Below are positions 1-9,281 of a stretch of 64,000 nucleotides of DNA, piece after piece; within the stretch, counting starts at the first letter, position 1; each line of letters opens with the position of its first letter. Source of the stretch: an uncultured Dechloromonas sp. (GTDB taxonomy: Bacteria; Pseudomonadota; Gammaproteobacteria; Burkholderiales; Rhodocyclaceae). The translations under genes were made by a program, and so were the position numbers. The DNA is taken from NCBI RefSeq assembly GCF_945957265.1, contig NZ_CAMFKO010000004.1:1-64000 (forward strand), read 5' to 3'. The notes below the pieces were generated by a model that searched no databases, was not told where the DNA came from, and worked only from the letters and a program-made list of their open reading frames with translations.

Positions 1-579
1 TCATTGCTGGCCTTGGCCGTGCATCGGCCGGCCGTGTTCGATTTTGCCGAGGTTGGTCGTACTACCGATCGCCAGATTGCCGTGCTGCTCGAGGGGGAGC
101 AGCTGGTTCCGCCGCCGCCCTTGCCGCCAGAGGCTTTTACGACCCGCGAAGTCGAAATGGTTCGGCCGGATGCGATTCATGCCAGTCGCAACTGGAGCTT
201 GCTCGATGCGGAGTTCACGCAGCGTCTGCTGGTTGTTTACAAGTTGATGAAGGAGCGCCATGGCTACGAGATGGTTCTCATCGAGGGGTATCGGAGCCCG
301 GAGCGCCAGGCCCGACTGTTTGACCAGGGGGCGCATGTGACGCAGGCCGGAGCGAACATGAGTTACCACCAGTACGGTCTGGCGGCCGATTCGGCTTTTT
401 TCAAGGATGGAAAGGTCGTGATTTCCGAGCGAGACCCCTGGGCTATGCGGGGCTATCAGCTGTACGGCGAAATCGCCGCACAGGTGGGCCTGACCTGGGG
501 GGGCAACTGGAAGATGCAGGATTACGGGCACGTCGAACTCCGACGGCCCGGGGTTCTTGGACGGGCAGCGGCGCACTGA
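1..579 (+). CDS. M15-type peptidoglycan peptidase (VanY/endolysin-like), T6SS-associated; 5' end probably outside the window
   Basis: ORF ...YRSPERQARLFDQGAHVTQAGANMSYHQYGLAADSAFF...YGHVEL has the SxHxxGxAxD-like and C-terminal HVE motifs of M15 D,D/L,D-peptidases; adjacent to PAAR and tssM. Confidence 0.7.
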   Translation, partial: SLLALAVHRPAVFDFAEVGRTTDRQIAVLLEGEQLVPPPPLPPEAFTTREVEMVRPDAIHASRNWSLLDAEFTQRLLVVYKLMKERHGYEMVLIEGYRSPERQARLFDQGAHVTQAGANMSYHQYGLAADSAFFKDGKVVISERDPWAMRGYQLYGEIAAQVGLTWGGNWKMQDYGHVELRRPGVLGRAAAH

Positions 580-623
580 GCGCGTTGCCGCGATGGGCAT
601 ACACGTAAACCGAGAGGTATTTG

Positions 624-890
624 ATGGGCAGACCGTTTATTGTGCTGGGTGACAAGACCGATCATGGCGGCGTGGTCGTTTCGGCTTCCGAAACCAGCGA
701 TTGCGACGGCAAGGGGGTGGCGAGAGTTGGCGACAAGGTGACTTGTCCCAAGAAGGGGCACGGAAACGTGACCACCATCGTCACCGGCGATGCGACGGCG
801 TTGATCGACGGCCGCCCGGCGGCCCGGCATGGCGACAAGACTGCCTGCGGGGCGACGCTGATTGCCAGCCAGTCGCTGACGACCGATTGA
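624..890 (+). CDS. PAAR-domain protein (T6SS spike tip)
   Basis: GRPFIVLGDKTDHGGVV..GDKVTCPKKGHG..TTIVTGD...DGRPAARHGDKTACGATLIAS; short, no C-terminal extension; ATG at 624 after GAGAGG. Confidence 0.85.
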   Translation: MGRPFIVLGDKTDHGGVVVSASETSDCDGKGVARVGDKVTCPKKGHGNVTTIVTGDATALIDGRPAARHGDKTACGATLIASQSLTTD

Positions 891-907
891 TTCCGGCGGG
901 CGGCAAG

Positions 908-2329
908 ATGTGGCCTACGGCATTGAAGCTTCTCGGTGGCAGCCTGCTGACCCTGGCCTTGGTCTGGGCGCTGGTGCTTGGCTGGTGGCAGTCCAACGAC
1001 CACGAGCCGAGCAAGCTCGATCTCGGCTTGTATCTTGTTGCCTTGCCCCTGGCGCTGGTTGGCGGCTATCTCCTGTTGCGGGGTTTCATCGATCATTTGA
1101 AGTCGCCTTCGGCGCCCGCGCAGCCGGCTGCACCCACCGCGCGCGACGACGACCCTTTGGCGCTGACGGCGGCGAAGTCCGAGGCGGCGGAGCGCGGCTT
1201 CACGATCGCCATGATTGATGGCTACATCGTCACTTCGGCAGGGGCTTCAGCTGACGAAACGCTGGCCGCCGTCGAGGAGGGCAAGCGCCCTGAACCCAGC
1301 TCGCGCTTGACCGACGACTCGGGTTTTCCGGTATTCCTGGCCGAGGTGCCGGATCTGGATGTCGATGCGATGCGCGAGCGCAGCTTGCGTCGCGCGGTCC
1401 AGTTGGGCGAGCTGTCGGAGCGCGAGCAGATCGTGCGTTCGTTGTCGCTGCTCGAACGACTGCTCGACATGGTGAACGACAGGTTGCCGGAAGTTCTTGG
1501 GCGAGAGGGTGTTTCGCCCACCCTGAGGGTGGTCTGGGTGGTGCCCGCTGCCTGGAAAGGCATCGACCTGACGGTCATGAAGGCCTGGTTGCAGGCCGGC
1601 TTGTCGGCATTGCCGGGAGAGAACCCGCCGGATATATCCATGGTGCCGGCGAGCGGCGAGCTTGAGGCCATGCAGGTATTGGATGACATCAACCTGCGCG
1701 TCAACCGCGATCCATCAAGCGGGGAATTGATCTTGCTGCTCGGTGTCGTGTCGGGGGTCGATGAACAGGGTGTTGCGCAAGGACTCGGCGGGGGACGGCT
1801 GTTTACAGCCGAACACCAGCAGCGGCAGATACCCGGCGAGGGCGGGGTGGCCCTGTTGCTTGCCGGCAAACCCCTGATCGACCGATGCCGGCTGGAAGCT
1901 TGCGCCATGATTTCCCGGGTCGGCATGGGTTTTCGCGACAAGGCGGTCGATGCGGGAGGGCGGGTGACCGGCAAGCTGATCGCTCAGCTGACGGCCGGTT
2001 TGCTCGACGTGACCGGGGTCGAGCATTCAGCCATCAAAACGGCGGTTCTCGACACCGACCACCGCGCAAACAATCTGACGGAAGCCCTCGAAGGGCTGGG
2101 GTCGGATTTCGACCATCTCGATCCGGTCAGGGATTGCCTGGCCGTCGGGGCGAGTACCGGCGACCTGGCGCCCATTGGCGGGCTGGTGGCCCTGGCCTGC
2201 GCCAGGGCCAGGGTTATCGCCACCGAGGCGCCGGCGTTGTGCATCAGCAATCAACATCATCTCGGGCGCGCTGTGCTTGTCGCGCTGCCTGTTCCGGCGG
2301 AAGCCGATATCAATCCCGGCAGCATTTGA
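908..2329 (+). CDS. Membrane-anchored thiolase/beta-ketoacyl-synthase-like protein in T6SS locus, probably non-catalytic
   Basis: Two N-terminal hydrophobic helices, then IPGEGGVALLLAG and CISNQHHLGRAVLVALP resembling KS GEGAGVLVLE and NSFGFGGxNA segments; placed between PAAR and tssM. Confidence 0.55.
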   Translation: MWPTALKLLGGSLLTLALVWALVLGWWQSNDHEPSKLDLGLYLVALPLALVGGYLLLRGFIDHLKSPSAPAQPAAPTARDDDPLALTAAKSEAAERGFTIAMIDGYIVTSAGASADETLAAVEEGKRPEPSSRLTDDSGFPVFLAEVPDLDVDAMRERSLRRAVQLGELSEREQIVRSLSLLERLLDMVNDRLPEVLGREGVSPTLRVVWVVPAAWKGIDLTVMKAWLQAGLSALPGENPPDISMVPASGELEAMQVLDDINLRVNRDPSSGELILLLGVVSGVDEQGVAQGLGGGRLFTAEHQQRQIPGEGGVALLLAGKPLIDRCRLEACAMISRVGMGFRDKAVDAGGRVTGKLIAQLTAGLLDVTGVEHSAIKTAVLDTDHRANNLTEALEGLGSDFDHLDPVRDCLAVGASTGDLAPIGGLVALACARARVIATEAPALCISNQHHLGRAVLVALPVPAEADINPGSI

Positions 2330-2345
2330 GTAAAGCAAAATCACG

Positions 2346-5300
2346 ATGTCCCAGCTCCGCAACGTACTGACCGACTCCCGGTTCCTTTCCTTCATCGGCG
2401 TGGCCGCCGTGGCTGCCTTCTTCTTTCTGGGGGCAACAACGCTCAAGGTGGCGATGATCTGGGCGGCAATCGCCAGCCTGGTGGTTTTGGCTCTGTGGGG
2501 CGGCGTCTGGCTCTACCGTCGTCGCAAGTCGCGCCAGGCCGGCGAGGCCATCGGCTCGATGCTCGAGCAGCAGGCCGATGCGGCGGCCAAGCGGGGAGGC
2601 GCCGCGGCGGCGGAGATTCAGGCGCTGAAGCAACGCATGCAGGAGGCGGTCAAGACGATCAAGACCTCCAAGCTCGGGCAGATGTCGGGAGCGGAGGCGC
2701 TATACGAACTTCCGTGGTACATGACCATTGGCAATCCGGCGGCCGGAAAGAGTACGGCGGTGGTCAATTCCGGTTTGAAGTTCCCCTTCGACGACGGTGG
2801 CGATGCCATCATCAAGGGGATCGGGGGGACGCGGAACTGCGACTGGTTTTTCACGACCGAGGGTATCCTGCTCGATACCGCCGGGCGTTATTCCGTGCAC
2901 GAAGAGGATCGCGAGGAGTGGCTGGGCTTTCTGGGGCTGTTGAAAAAGCACCGGCCGCGGGCGCCGATCAACGGCATCATCGTGACGGTCAGCATCGGCG
3001 AACTGATGGGGAATGCGCCGAGCTTTGCGATCAACCTGGCCAAAAACCTGCGCCAGCGGGTTCAGGAGCTGACGGAAAAGCTGGAGGTGTTTGCGCCGGT
3101 CTATGTGCTTTTCACCAAGGTCGATCTGATCCCCGGCTTTCACGAGTTTTTCCTCGATCTCGACTGGAACGAGCGCGACCGCGTCTGGGGCGCGACGATT
3201 CCCTACGAGCAGGCCGGCGGCAACGAATTGATCGCGCTATTCGACCGGCACTTCGACGAGCTTTACGAGGGGCTGCGCGCCATGAGCGTGGCCCAGATGT
3301 CGCGCCTGCAAAGCGAAAACACACCGCCAGGACTGCTGACCTTTCCATCCGAATTCGCCTCGATCAAGCCGGCGCTCAAGGCCTTCATCGCCACGCTGTT
3401 CGAAGACAATCCCTTCCAGTTCAAGCCGATTTTCCGCGGCTTCTACATTACCTCGGCGACGCAGACCAACGACATCAAGCCGGTGGCCAACGACCGCATC
3501 CTGCGGAAATTCTCGCTGCAGGGCGCCGGCAACGGCCAGGTGCGTACCGCGCTGAGCCACGGGTATTTCCTCAAGGAGCTGTTTTCCAAGGTGATCTTCC
3601 CGGATCGCAACCTGGTTCGCCAGCACACCACCCGCAGCAAGGCCCGTCTGCGCCAGTTCGCCGTGCTTGGCGCTCTGTGCTGCCTGGGGCTGGCCCTGGG
3701 CGGCTGGAGCTGGTCATATGTCAATAACCGCAACCTGCTCGCCAACGTCGAGCAGGACGTCGCCAAGGCGATCAAGATTCAGGAGGGGCGGATCGACTTG
3801 CAATCCCGCCTCGAAGCCCTGGAAATCATCCAGGATCGCCTGGCGCAGCTCGAACAGTTCAACAGCGAACATCCCGTCTCCATCGGACTCGGCATTTACC
3901 AAGGAGAGCGGATGGCCGATCACCTGCGCCGCGAGTATTTCTCCGGGGTCGGCAACGTCATGCTGTTGCCGGTGAAGGAAAATCTCGAGGCCTTCCTCAA
4001 CGAGGTCAATGCCCAGGGCGATCGTCTCAAGCCGCAGGCTGCCGGCGCCGCCAAGCCGGTGCGCAACAGGCAGTACAAGGATGCTTCGCCGGCCGATGTC
4101 GAGGATGGCTACAACGCCTTGAAGACCTATCTCATGCTCGCCAGTCGCGACCATGTCGATGTCGGGCATTTGTCCGACCAGGTCACCCGTTTCTGGCGCG
4201 GCTGGCTGGAAGCCAATCGCGGCACCATGACGCGCGAGCAGATGATCCGCTCGGCGGGCCGCATTCTGACCTTCCATCTCGAGCATGCAACGCATCCCGA
4301 GTGGCCGACCATCGCCAACAACCTGGTGCTCGTCGACGAGGTGCGCGACAAGTTGCGCCAGGTGGTGCGCGGGATGCCCGCCGCCGAACGCGTTTATGCC
4401 GAAATCAAGGCGCGTGCATCGACCCGCTTTGCCCCGTTGACGGTCGCCAACATCGTCGGCCCCGAGAATGCGGCATTGGTCGCGGGCGGCCACGTGGTTT
4501 CCGGCGCATTTACCGTCGAGGCGTGGCGCGAGTATGTGCAGAACGCGATCAAGGATGCGGCGACCAACGAGCAAAGCAATGCCGACTGGGTGCTGCAGAC
4601 GTCCACGAAGGACGACCTCACGCTGGAGGGCAGCCCCGAGCAGATTCAGAAGTCCCTGATCGCCATGTACAAGCGCGACTACACCGAGGAGTGGAAGTCG
4701 TTCGTGCAAGGCATCAGCGTGGCGTCTTTCGAAACCTTTCCGGAGGCCGTCGCGGCGATGGATCGCCTGGGCGATCCCCAGATGTCGCCGGTAGGCACGT
4801 TGATCAAGGTGGTTTTCGAGCAGACGGCGTGGGACAACCCGGCCATGGCCAACCTCGGGCTGGCGCGTGCGCAGAAGGGCTTCGTCGAGTGGTTCAAGCG
4901 TTCCATCCTGCAAATGTCGCCGAGTCGCGTTCAACTGGACGTCAACGTCTCGGCCAAGCAGACCGAGATTCCGATGGGGCCGATCGGCAAGGAGTTCGCC
5001 GGTTTCGGGCGCCTGGTGATACCGCGCGACAAGGCGGATCCCCTGGTCGATACCTATCTCAAGCAGCTTTCCAGGGTGAGGACGCGCCTGAACCAGCTCA
5101 AGAACCAGGGCGACCCGGGGCCGGGGGCGCTGAAGCTGATGCGGGAAACCATCGAGGGCAGTGGATCTGAAATGGCCGAGACGCTGCGCTTTGTCGATGA
5201 GCAGATGCTGACCGGTCTTCCCGACAATCAGCGCGCCGTGCTGCGCCCGCTGCTGGTCAGGCCCTTGCTGCAGTCCTACGCAGCGATCGTCAAGCCCGCT

Positions 5301-6143
5301 TCGGAGGAACTGAACAAGACCTGGGAGGCACAGGTATTCGAGCCTTTCAACCGCAAGCTGGCGATCAAGTATCCCTTTGCCGCGAAATCGAATATCGAGG
5401 CGTCGCCGACCGAGATCGCCCAGATGTTCGGTCCGGAAGGGGCGATATCCAAGTATGTCGAATCCTCGATGGGCGCCCTGGTGGTTCGTCGCGGCAACAC
5501 CATCACGCCGCGCACCTGGGGTGATCTGGGCATCACCCTGCAGCCCGAGTTCATGAACGATTTCGCGCGCTGGGTGTCGCCGCTGGATGGCGGCGCGGCG
5601 GCCGATTCCGGCGGAGGCGGCGGCGCAGCCCAGGCGCAGACGGTATTCATGCTCCGACCGCAAGCCGCGCCGGGAACGACCGGGTATGTCATCGAAATCG
5701 ACGGCCAGAAGCTGAACTACCGCAACGGCGTGGCGCAATGGGCCAATTTCGTGTGGCCGAATGCGGCGGGGGTGCCCGGCGCCAAGATCGTTGCCACCAC
5801 TTTCGAAGGGCGCATTGTCGAAGTCGTGAATATCCCGGGGCGCTTCGGCCTCGAGAAAATGATCAATTCGGCCAAGCGCACCCGCCTGCCGGACGGTTCG
5901 TTCCATCTGACCTGGCTTTCGGAAGGGGTCGAGGTCGGGATCGACCTCAAGGTGGTCAGCAGCGCCCAGGTCCAGTCCGCTGGCGGCGAGGGCGGTTCGG
6001 GACAACGCGGTTTGGCGGGCCTGGTGCTGCCGCGGATGGTGGCGGTCGGCAAGGTGGGCAGGCCGGCGGAGCCGGCAGCCGACCCGGCGGGACAGCCGGA
6101 AACGGAAAGCCAGCCGGCCCGGGGCGCCGGAGGTGCGCAATGA
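2346..6143 (+). CDS. tssM: T6SS inner-membrane protein TssM (IcmF/VasK)
   Basis: 1265 aa; N-terminal TM segments, Walker A GNPAAGKST, LLDTAGRY, IcmF-like middle and C-terminal regions. Confidence 0.95.
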   Translation: MSQLRNVLTDSRFLSFIGVAAVAAFFFLGATTLKVAMIWAAIASLVVLALWGGVWLYRRRKSRQAGEAIGSMLEQQADAAAKRGGAAAAEIQALKQRMQEAVKTIKTSKLGQMSGAEALYELPWYMTIGNPAAGKSTAVVNSGLKFPFDDGGDAIIKGIGGTRNCDWFFTTEGILLDTAGRYSVHEEDREEWLGFLGLLKKHRPRAPINGIIVTVSIGELMGNAPSFAINLAKNLRQRVQELTEKLEVFAPVYVLFTKVDLIPGFHEFFLDLDWNERDRVWGATIPYEQAGGNELIALFDRHFDELYEGLRAMSVAQMSRLQSENTPPGLLTFPSEFASIKPALKAFIATLFEDNPFQFKPIFRGFYITSATQTNDIKPVANDRILRKFSLQGAGNGQVRTALSHGYFLKELFSKVIFPDRNLVRQHTTRSKARLRQFAVLGALCCLGLALGGWSWSYVNNRNLLANVEQDVAKAIKIQEGRIDLQSRLEALEIIQDRLAQLEQFNSEHPVSIGLGIYQGERMADHLRREYFSGVGNVMLLPVKENLEAFLNEVNAQGDRLKPQAAGAAKPVRNRQYKDASPADVEDGYNALKTYLMLASRDHVDVGHLSDQVTRFWRGWLEANRGTMTREQMIRSAGRILTFHLEHATHPEWPTIANNLVLVDEVRDKLRQVVRGMPAAERVYAEIKARASTRFAPLTVANIVGPENAALVAGGHVVSGAFTVEAWREYVQNAIKDAATNEQSNADWVLQTSTKDDLTLEGSPEQIQKSLIAMYKRDYTEEWKSFVQGISVASFETFPEAVAAMDRLGDPQMSPVGTLIKVVFEQTAWDNPAMANLGLARAQKGFVEWFKRSILQMSPSRVQLDVNVSAKQTEIPMGPIGKEFAGFGRLVIPRDKADPLVDTYLKQLSRVRTRLNQLKNQGDPGPGALKLMRETIEGSGSEMAETLRFVDEQMLTGLPDNQRAVLRPLLVRPLLQSYAAIVKPASEELNKTWEAQVFEPFNRKLAIKYPFAAKSNIEASPTEIAQMFGPEGAISKYVESSMGALVVRRGNTITPRTWGDLGITLQPEFMNDFARWVSPLDGGAAADSGGGGGAAQAQTVFMLRPQAAPGTTGYVIEIDGQKLNYRNGVAQWANFVWPNAAGVPGAKIVATTFEGRIVEVVNIPGRFGLEKMINSAKRTRLPDGSFHLTWLSEGVEVGIDLKVVSSAQVQSAGGEGGSGQRGLAGLVLPRMVAVGKVGRPAEPAADPAGQPETESQPARGAGGAQ

Positions 6144-7123
6144 GCGGCATGGCGAATGCTTCGGCGACCTGCTTTGGCAAGATTCCCTCGCGTGGCGACT
6201 TCGTCAAGGGGGCAGGGCAGCACCAGCTGATTAGCGTGCTCGATCGCTGGGTCTCCCAGGGAATGGAGCGCCTGTCGGAAGATCCGCGCTGGAAGATAGC
6301 CTACGACCATGCCTGCGCCGTCGATTTCGCCTTTGTCGGCGCGCGCAGCAGGCTCTCGGTCGTCGGCCATTTGCGGCCGAGCATGGACTCGTCGGGGCGC
6401 CGCTTTCCGTTCATCGCGGCGGCGGCCATCGAGCGTGACGATGCCTTGATTTTCCGCTGTGCGCCGGTCGGACTGGCCCATTCGTTCGGGGCGCTGGCTG
6501 CGATTTCGGAGGCTGGCGTTCGTGGCGGCGAGGTCGCCGGCCTGCTCGGCGAGCTGGATGGCGTCAATTGCGCCGCCGACTTCGAAACGGCCATGCAAAG
6601 CGACCCGCTCGGCAATTTTGTCCGGAGAAACAGCCTGGAGTCGCTTGCCGCTCTGATCGGCGCGCCGGACGTTGATCCGGTGCGCCGGATCATCCTGGCC
6701 ATCGGCTTGTTGATGCGTCCCGCGCTGGGGCAGGGCAATCTTGCCATCGACAAGGAAATCGTTCTTCCCTTGCCGGCGGACGAGCGCAACCGGAACCTGG
6801 TGGCCGGTCTGTGGCTTTACCTGCTGACGGCCTTTCTGCGCCGGACGATGGTCGAGTTGCAGGTCATCATCGAGCGGCGCGCCGACAAGCCGAGGCTGAT
6901 CATCGGCTTCAACGGCTCCTCTCCCGCCACCCTGGTGGCGGCCTTGTCGCCCGATACCTCGGCTGACCGGATCATTGCCCTGTTCGATCCGGAGTGGATC
7001 GAGGATCAGGCCGAGGTCGTCAGCGATTACGGCGTTGCCAAGCTGTCCTCCTATCTGGCCCAGCCGCATGTTTCCCTGGAGCAGGCGATTTCCACCTTCC
7101 GCGAAGTCTTTCTGGGCGAATGA
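6140..7123 (+). CDS. tagF: T6SS-associated protein TagF (ImpM)
   Basis: CFGKIPSRGDFVKGAGQHQLISVLDRWVSQGM..., RRFPFIAAAAI; ATGA overlap with tssM stop. Confidence 0.9.
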   Translation: MSGMANASATCFGKIPSRGDFVKGAGQHQLISVLDRWVSQGMERLSEDPRWKIAYDHACAVDFAFVGARSRLSVVGHLRPSMDSSGRRFPFIAAAAIERDDALIFRCAPVGLAHSFGALAAISEAGVRGGEVAGLLGELDGVNCAADFETAMQSDPLGNFVRRNSLESLAALIGAPDVDPVRRIILAIGLLMRPALGQGNLAIDKEIVLPLPADERNRNLVAGLWLYLLTAFLRRTMVELQVIIERRADKPRLIIGFNGSSPATLVAALSPDTSADRIIALFDPEWIEDQAEVVSDYGVAKLSSYLAQPHVSLEQAISTFREVFLGE

Positions 7124-7125
7124 CC

Positions 7126-7920
7126 ATGAAACTCTCTTCTATCCTTATCGCCGGCTGCCTGTTTTGCCACGCGTCGGCCTATGCCCAGGCCACCCCGGCC
7201 ACGACCAGGCCGACTGAGGAGTCAGGCAAGGTGGTCGCCAGCGGCAGCGTGCCCGACGAAGCGTCGCGGGCGGCGATCCTCGCCCGGCTGCGCGAGCTCT
7301 ATGGCACGCAGAACGTCGTCGACCGGCTGGAAGTGGGGGGCGTGGTGCCGCCCCCCAACTGGTCGGAGAACATGACCAAGATATTGACGCCGAACCTGAA
7401 GCAGGTGCACAAGGGCCAGCTGCAGGTGAGCGGGACGCAGGTCGCGCTCAAGGGCAACGTAGCCAACGAAGCCTTGCGGCAGCAGGTGGTCAGCGAGATC
7501 GCTACTTCTCTCAATCCGACCTATGCCATCGATAATGGGCTGCTCGTGGCCGGCGGCGAAGCTCAGGGCGTGCTCGACAAGACCCTGTCGAATCGCGTTG
7601 TCGAGTTCGAGAGCGGTGCCGCCACCCTGACCCCCGCGGGGCGGGCCATTCTGGATGAGATGGGAGGCGCCATCAAGCAGATCGGGACGCCAAGGATTCA
7701 ACTGATTGGTCACACCGACAGCCAGGGTAATCGCCAGGCCAATGTGGCGCTCAGCCTGGCGCGCGCCAACACGGTGCGCAGTTACCTGATCGACAAGGGC
7801 ATCCCGGCCGACACGCTCAGCGCCTCCGGTTCCGGACCGGATCAGCCCGTTGCCTCGAACGATACCGTCGAAGGCCGGGCAAAAAACCGCCGAATCGAGT
7901 TCCGCCTGGCCGGGCGCTAA
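7126..7920 (+). CDS. OmpA-family protein with signal peptide, T6SS-linked
   Basis: Signal peptide MKLSSILIAGCLFCHASAYAQ; C-terminal VEFESGAATLTPAGRAILDEM...IQLIGHTDSQGNRQANVALSLARANTVRSYLIDKGI...GRAKNRRIEF. Confidence 0.85.
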   Translation: MKLSSILIAGCLFCHASAYAQATPATTRPTEESGKVVASGSVPDEASRAAILARLRELYGTQNVVDRLEVGGVVPPPNWSENMTKILTPNLKQVHKGQLQVSGTQVALKGNVANEALRQQVVSEIATSLNPTYAIDNGLLVAGGEAQGVLDKTLSNRVVEFESGAATLTPAGRAILDEMGGAIKQIGTPRIQLIGHTDSQGNRQANVALSLARANTVRSYLIDKGIPADTLSASGSGPDQPVASNDTVEGRAKNRRIEFRLAGR

Positions 7921-7957
7921 GGCTTTCCGGCCACAGGCGGTCGCAGCCGGAACGGCA

Positions 7958-9043
7958 TCAGTTCGTTTCGTTCCGGTCGGGTTCGACGCCGAGCAGTTCT
8001 TCCATGCGGAGCAGGGCGCCGTCGTCCTTGACGACGGTGCGCAGCCACTCGTGCAGCGGCATCGTGCCCCATTTGGCGGCTTTTTCAGCCAGGTAGGCAA
8101 CCGGGCTGTGCGGCTCGGTGCGTCGGAAAAAAGCGGCTATTTCCTGCAGTTGGCCAATCGCCTGGGTGCGGGATCGAATCGGCCCGGTATTCGGCTCGGT
8201 CGGTTCGCCGATGGTCGGTTCGCGCCGTTCCGTCTGGAAACCGCCGGCGCCGCTCGGTGCGCCCGGCACGGCCTCCGGTGTGGCTGGGGCGCTGCTGCCT
8301 GCGTGGCGGCGGTAGAAGTGGGCGAGGTCGTCGAGAACTTCGAAGGTTTGTCCGAAGGCCGGGGCGTATTCACCCATCCGCGTCTCGAGCAGGGCCTGCA
8401 CATGCCTGACGGCTTCGCGAGTCCTTTCGGTGTTGCGCAAGCCGTCGGCAAACCACGCCTTGGGCGTTTCCTTGACTGCTGCTTCGAACTGTTCGAGCGA
8501 CACCTGGGCGTTGCGCGCGATCTCGTCGGCCTGGCCCGGGTTGCGCTCCATCTGCTTGGCAGTGGCGCGCGCGGAGTCGTTGTCCAGCAGCGAGAAGCTG
8601 CCCTTCGCCGAGCTGGTCAATGCCGTTTCGCGCAAAAGGCGCGGCGTTTGATTGGCCAGCCAGTCGAGCACACCGGTCCTCTGTTCGAGGTCGCCATCTT
8701 CCGGTTGCGGGTGAATGTCGTTCCAGAATGCCTCGCAGAGCTGACCAAGCAAGGCATAGCCGCCAGCCAGGCCGCTCAGCCCGGCGATCTTGCAGCGAGC
8801 CTCGATCAACCAGCACGCGACGCGCAGATCCTTGGACTTGTTGCTCAGGACATCTTCGCAAACCCGGACAACCCCGGGCCAGTCGGCTTCCTTGACATCG
8901 GTAACCCACTCGCCCTGCGATAGCGAAGGGTCGTCGAAGCGACGGGCTTCCTGGATTTGATCGAAGTCGGACGAATAGATGAGGTCTTCTCCGCATGGGC
9001 CATGCTTTGACGTCAGGGGAGATGTAATAGATGAATGGTCCAT
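7958..9043 (-). CDS. tssA: T6SS protein TssA (ImpA N-terminal domain)
   Basis: N-terminal GPCGEDLIYSSDFDQIQEAR...GEWVTDVKEADWPGVVRVCEDVLSNKSKDLRVACWLIEA; start codon CAT at 9041-9043. Confidence 0.9.
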   Translation of the reverse strand: MDHSSITSPLTSKHGPCGEDLIYSSDFDQIQEARRFDDPSLSQGEWVTDVKEADWPGVVRVCEDVLSNKSKDLRVACWLIEARCKIAGLSGLAGGYALLGQLCEAFWNDIHPQPEDGDLEQRTGVLDWLANQTPRLLRETALTSSAKGSFSLLDNDSARATAKQMERNPGQADEIARNAQVSLEQFEAAVKETPKAWFADGLRNTERTREAVRHVQALLETRMGEYAPAFGQTFEVLDDLAHFYRRHAGSSAPATPEAVPGAPSGAGGFQTERREPTIGEPTEPNTGPIRSRTQAIGQLQEIAAFFRRTEPHSPVAYLAEKAAKWGTMPLHEWLRTVVKDDGALLRMEELLGVEPDRNETN

Positions 9044-9281
9044 GTTTCGACGATGTATTTGAAAACGGCATAGTTTAATGGCATATCGCTCGAAATACTT
9101 CGCCGCGCAGATGGGGCTTTGGATATCTCGCCGGAGCCGGCCGGCAAGCAATCAGAAAATCCAGTGTATTTAATGGGTTCGGCGTCGCTCAGACACGACG
9201 ACGTGGCCGTCGGTGAATCTCGCCATCATCCTGATTGAATAAATATTCTTTCTGGAATGAATGGTCATCACGTAAAATTGC

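Noticed and set aside
3714-6140. 808-aa minus-strand ORF antisense to tssM
   Set aside because: Shadow ORF from high-GC, C/G-ending codons; low-complexity composition and no recognisable domain, while tssM on the plus strand is clear
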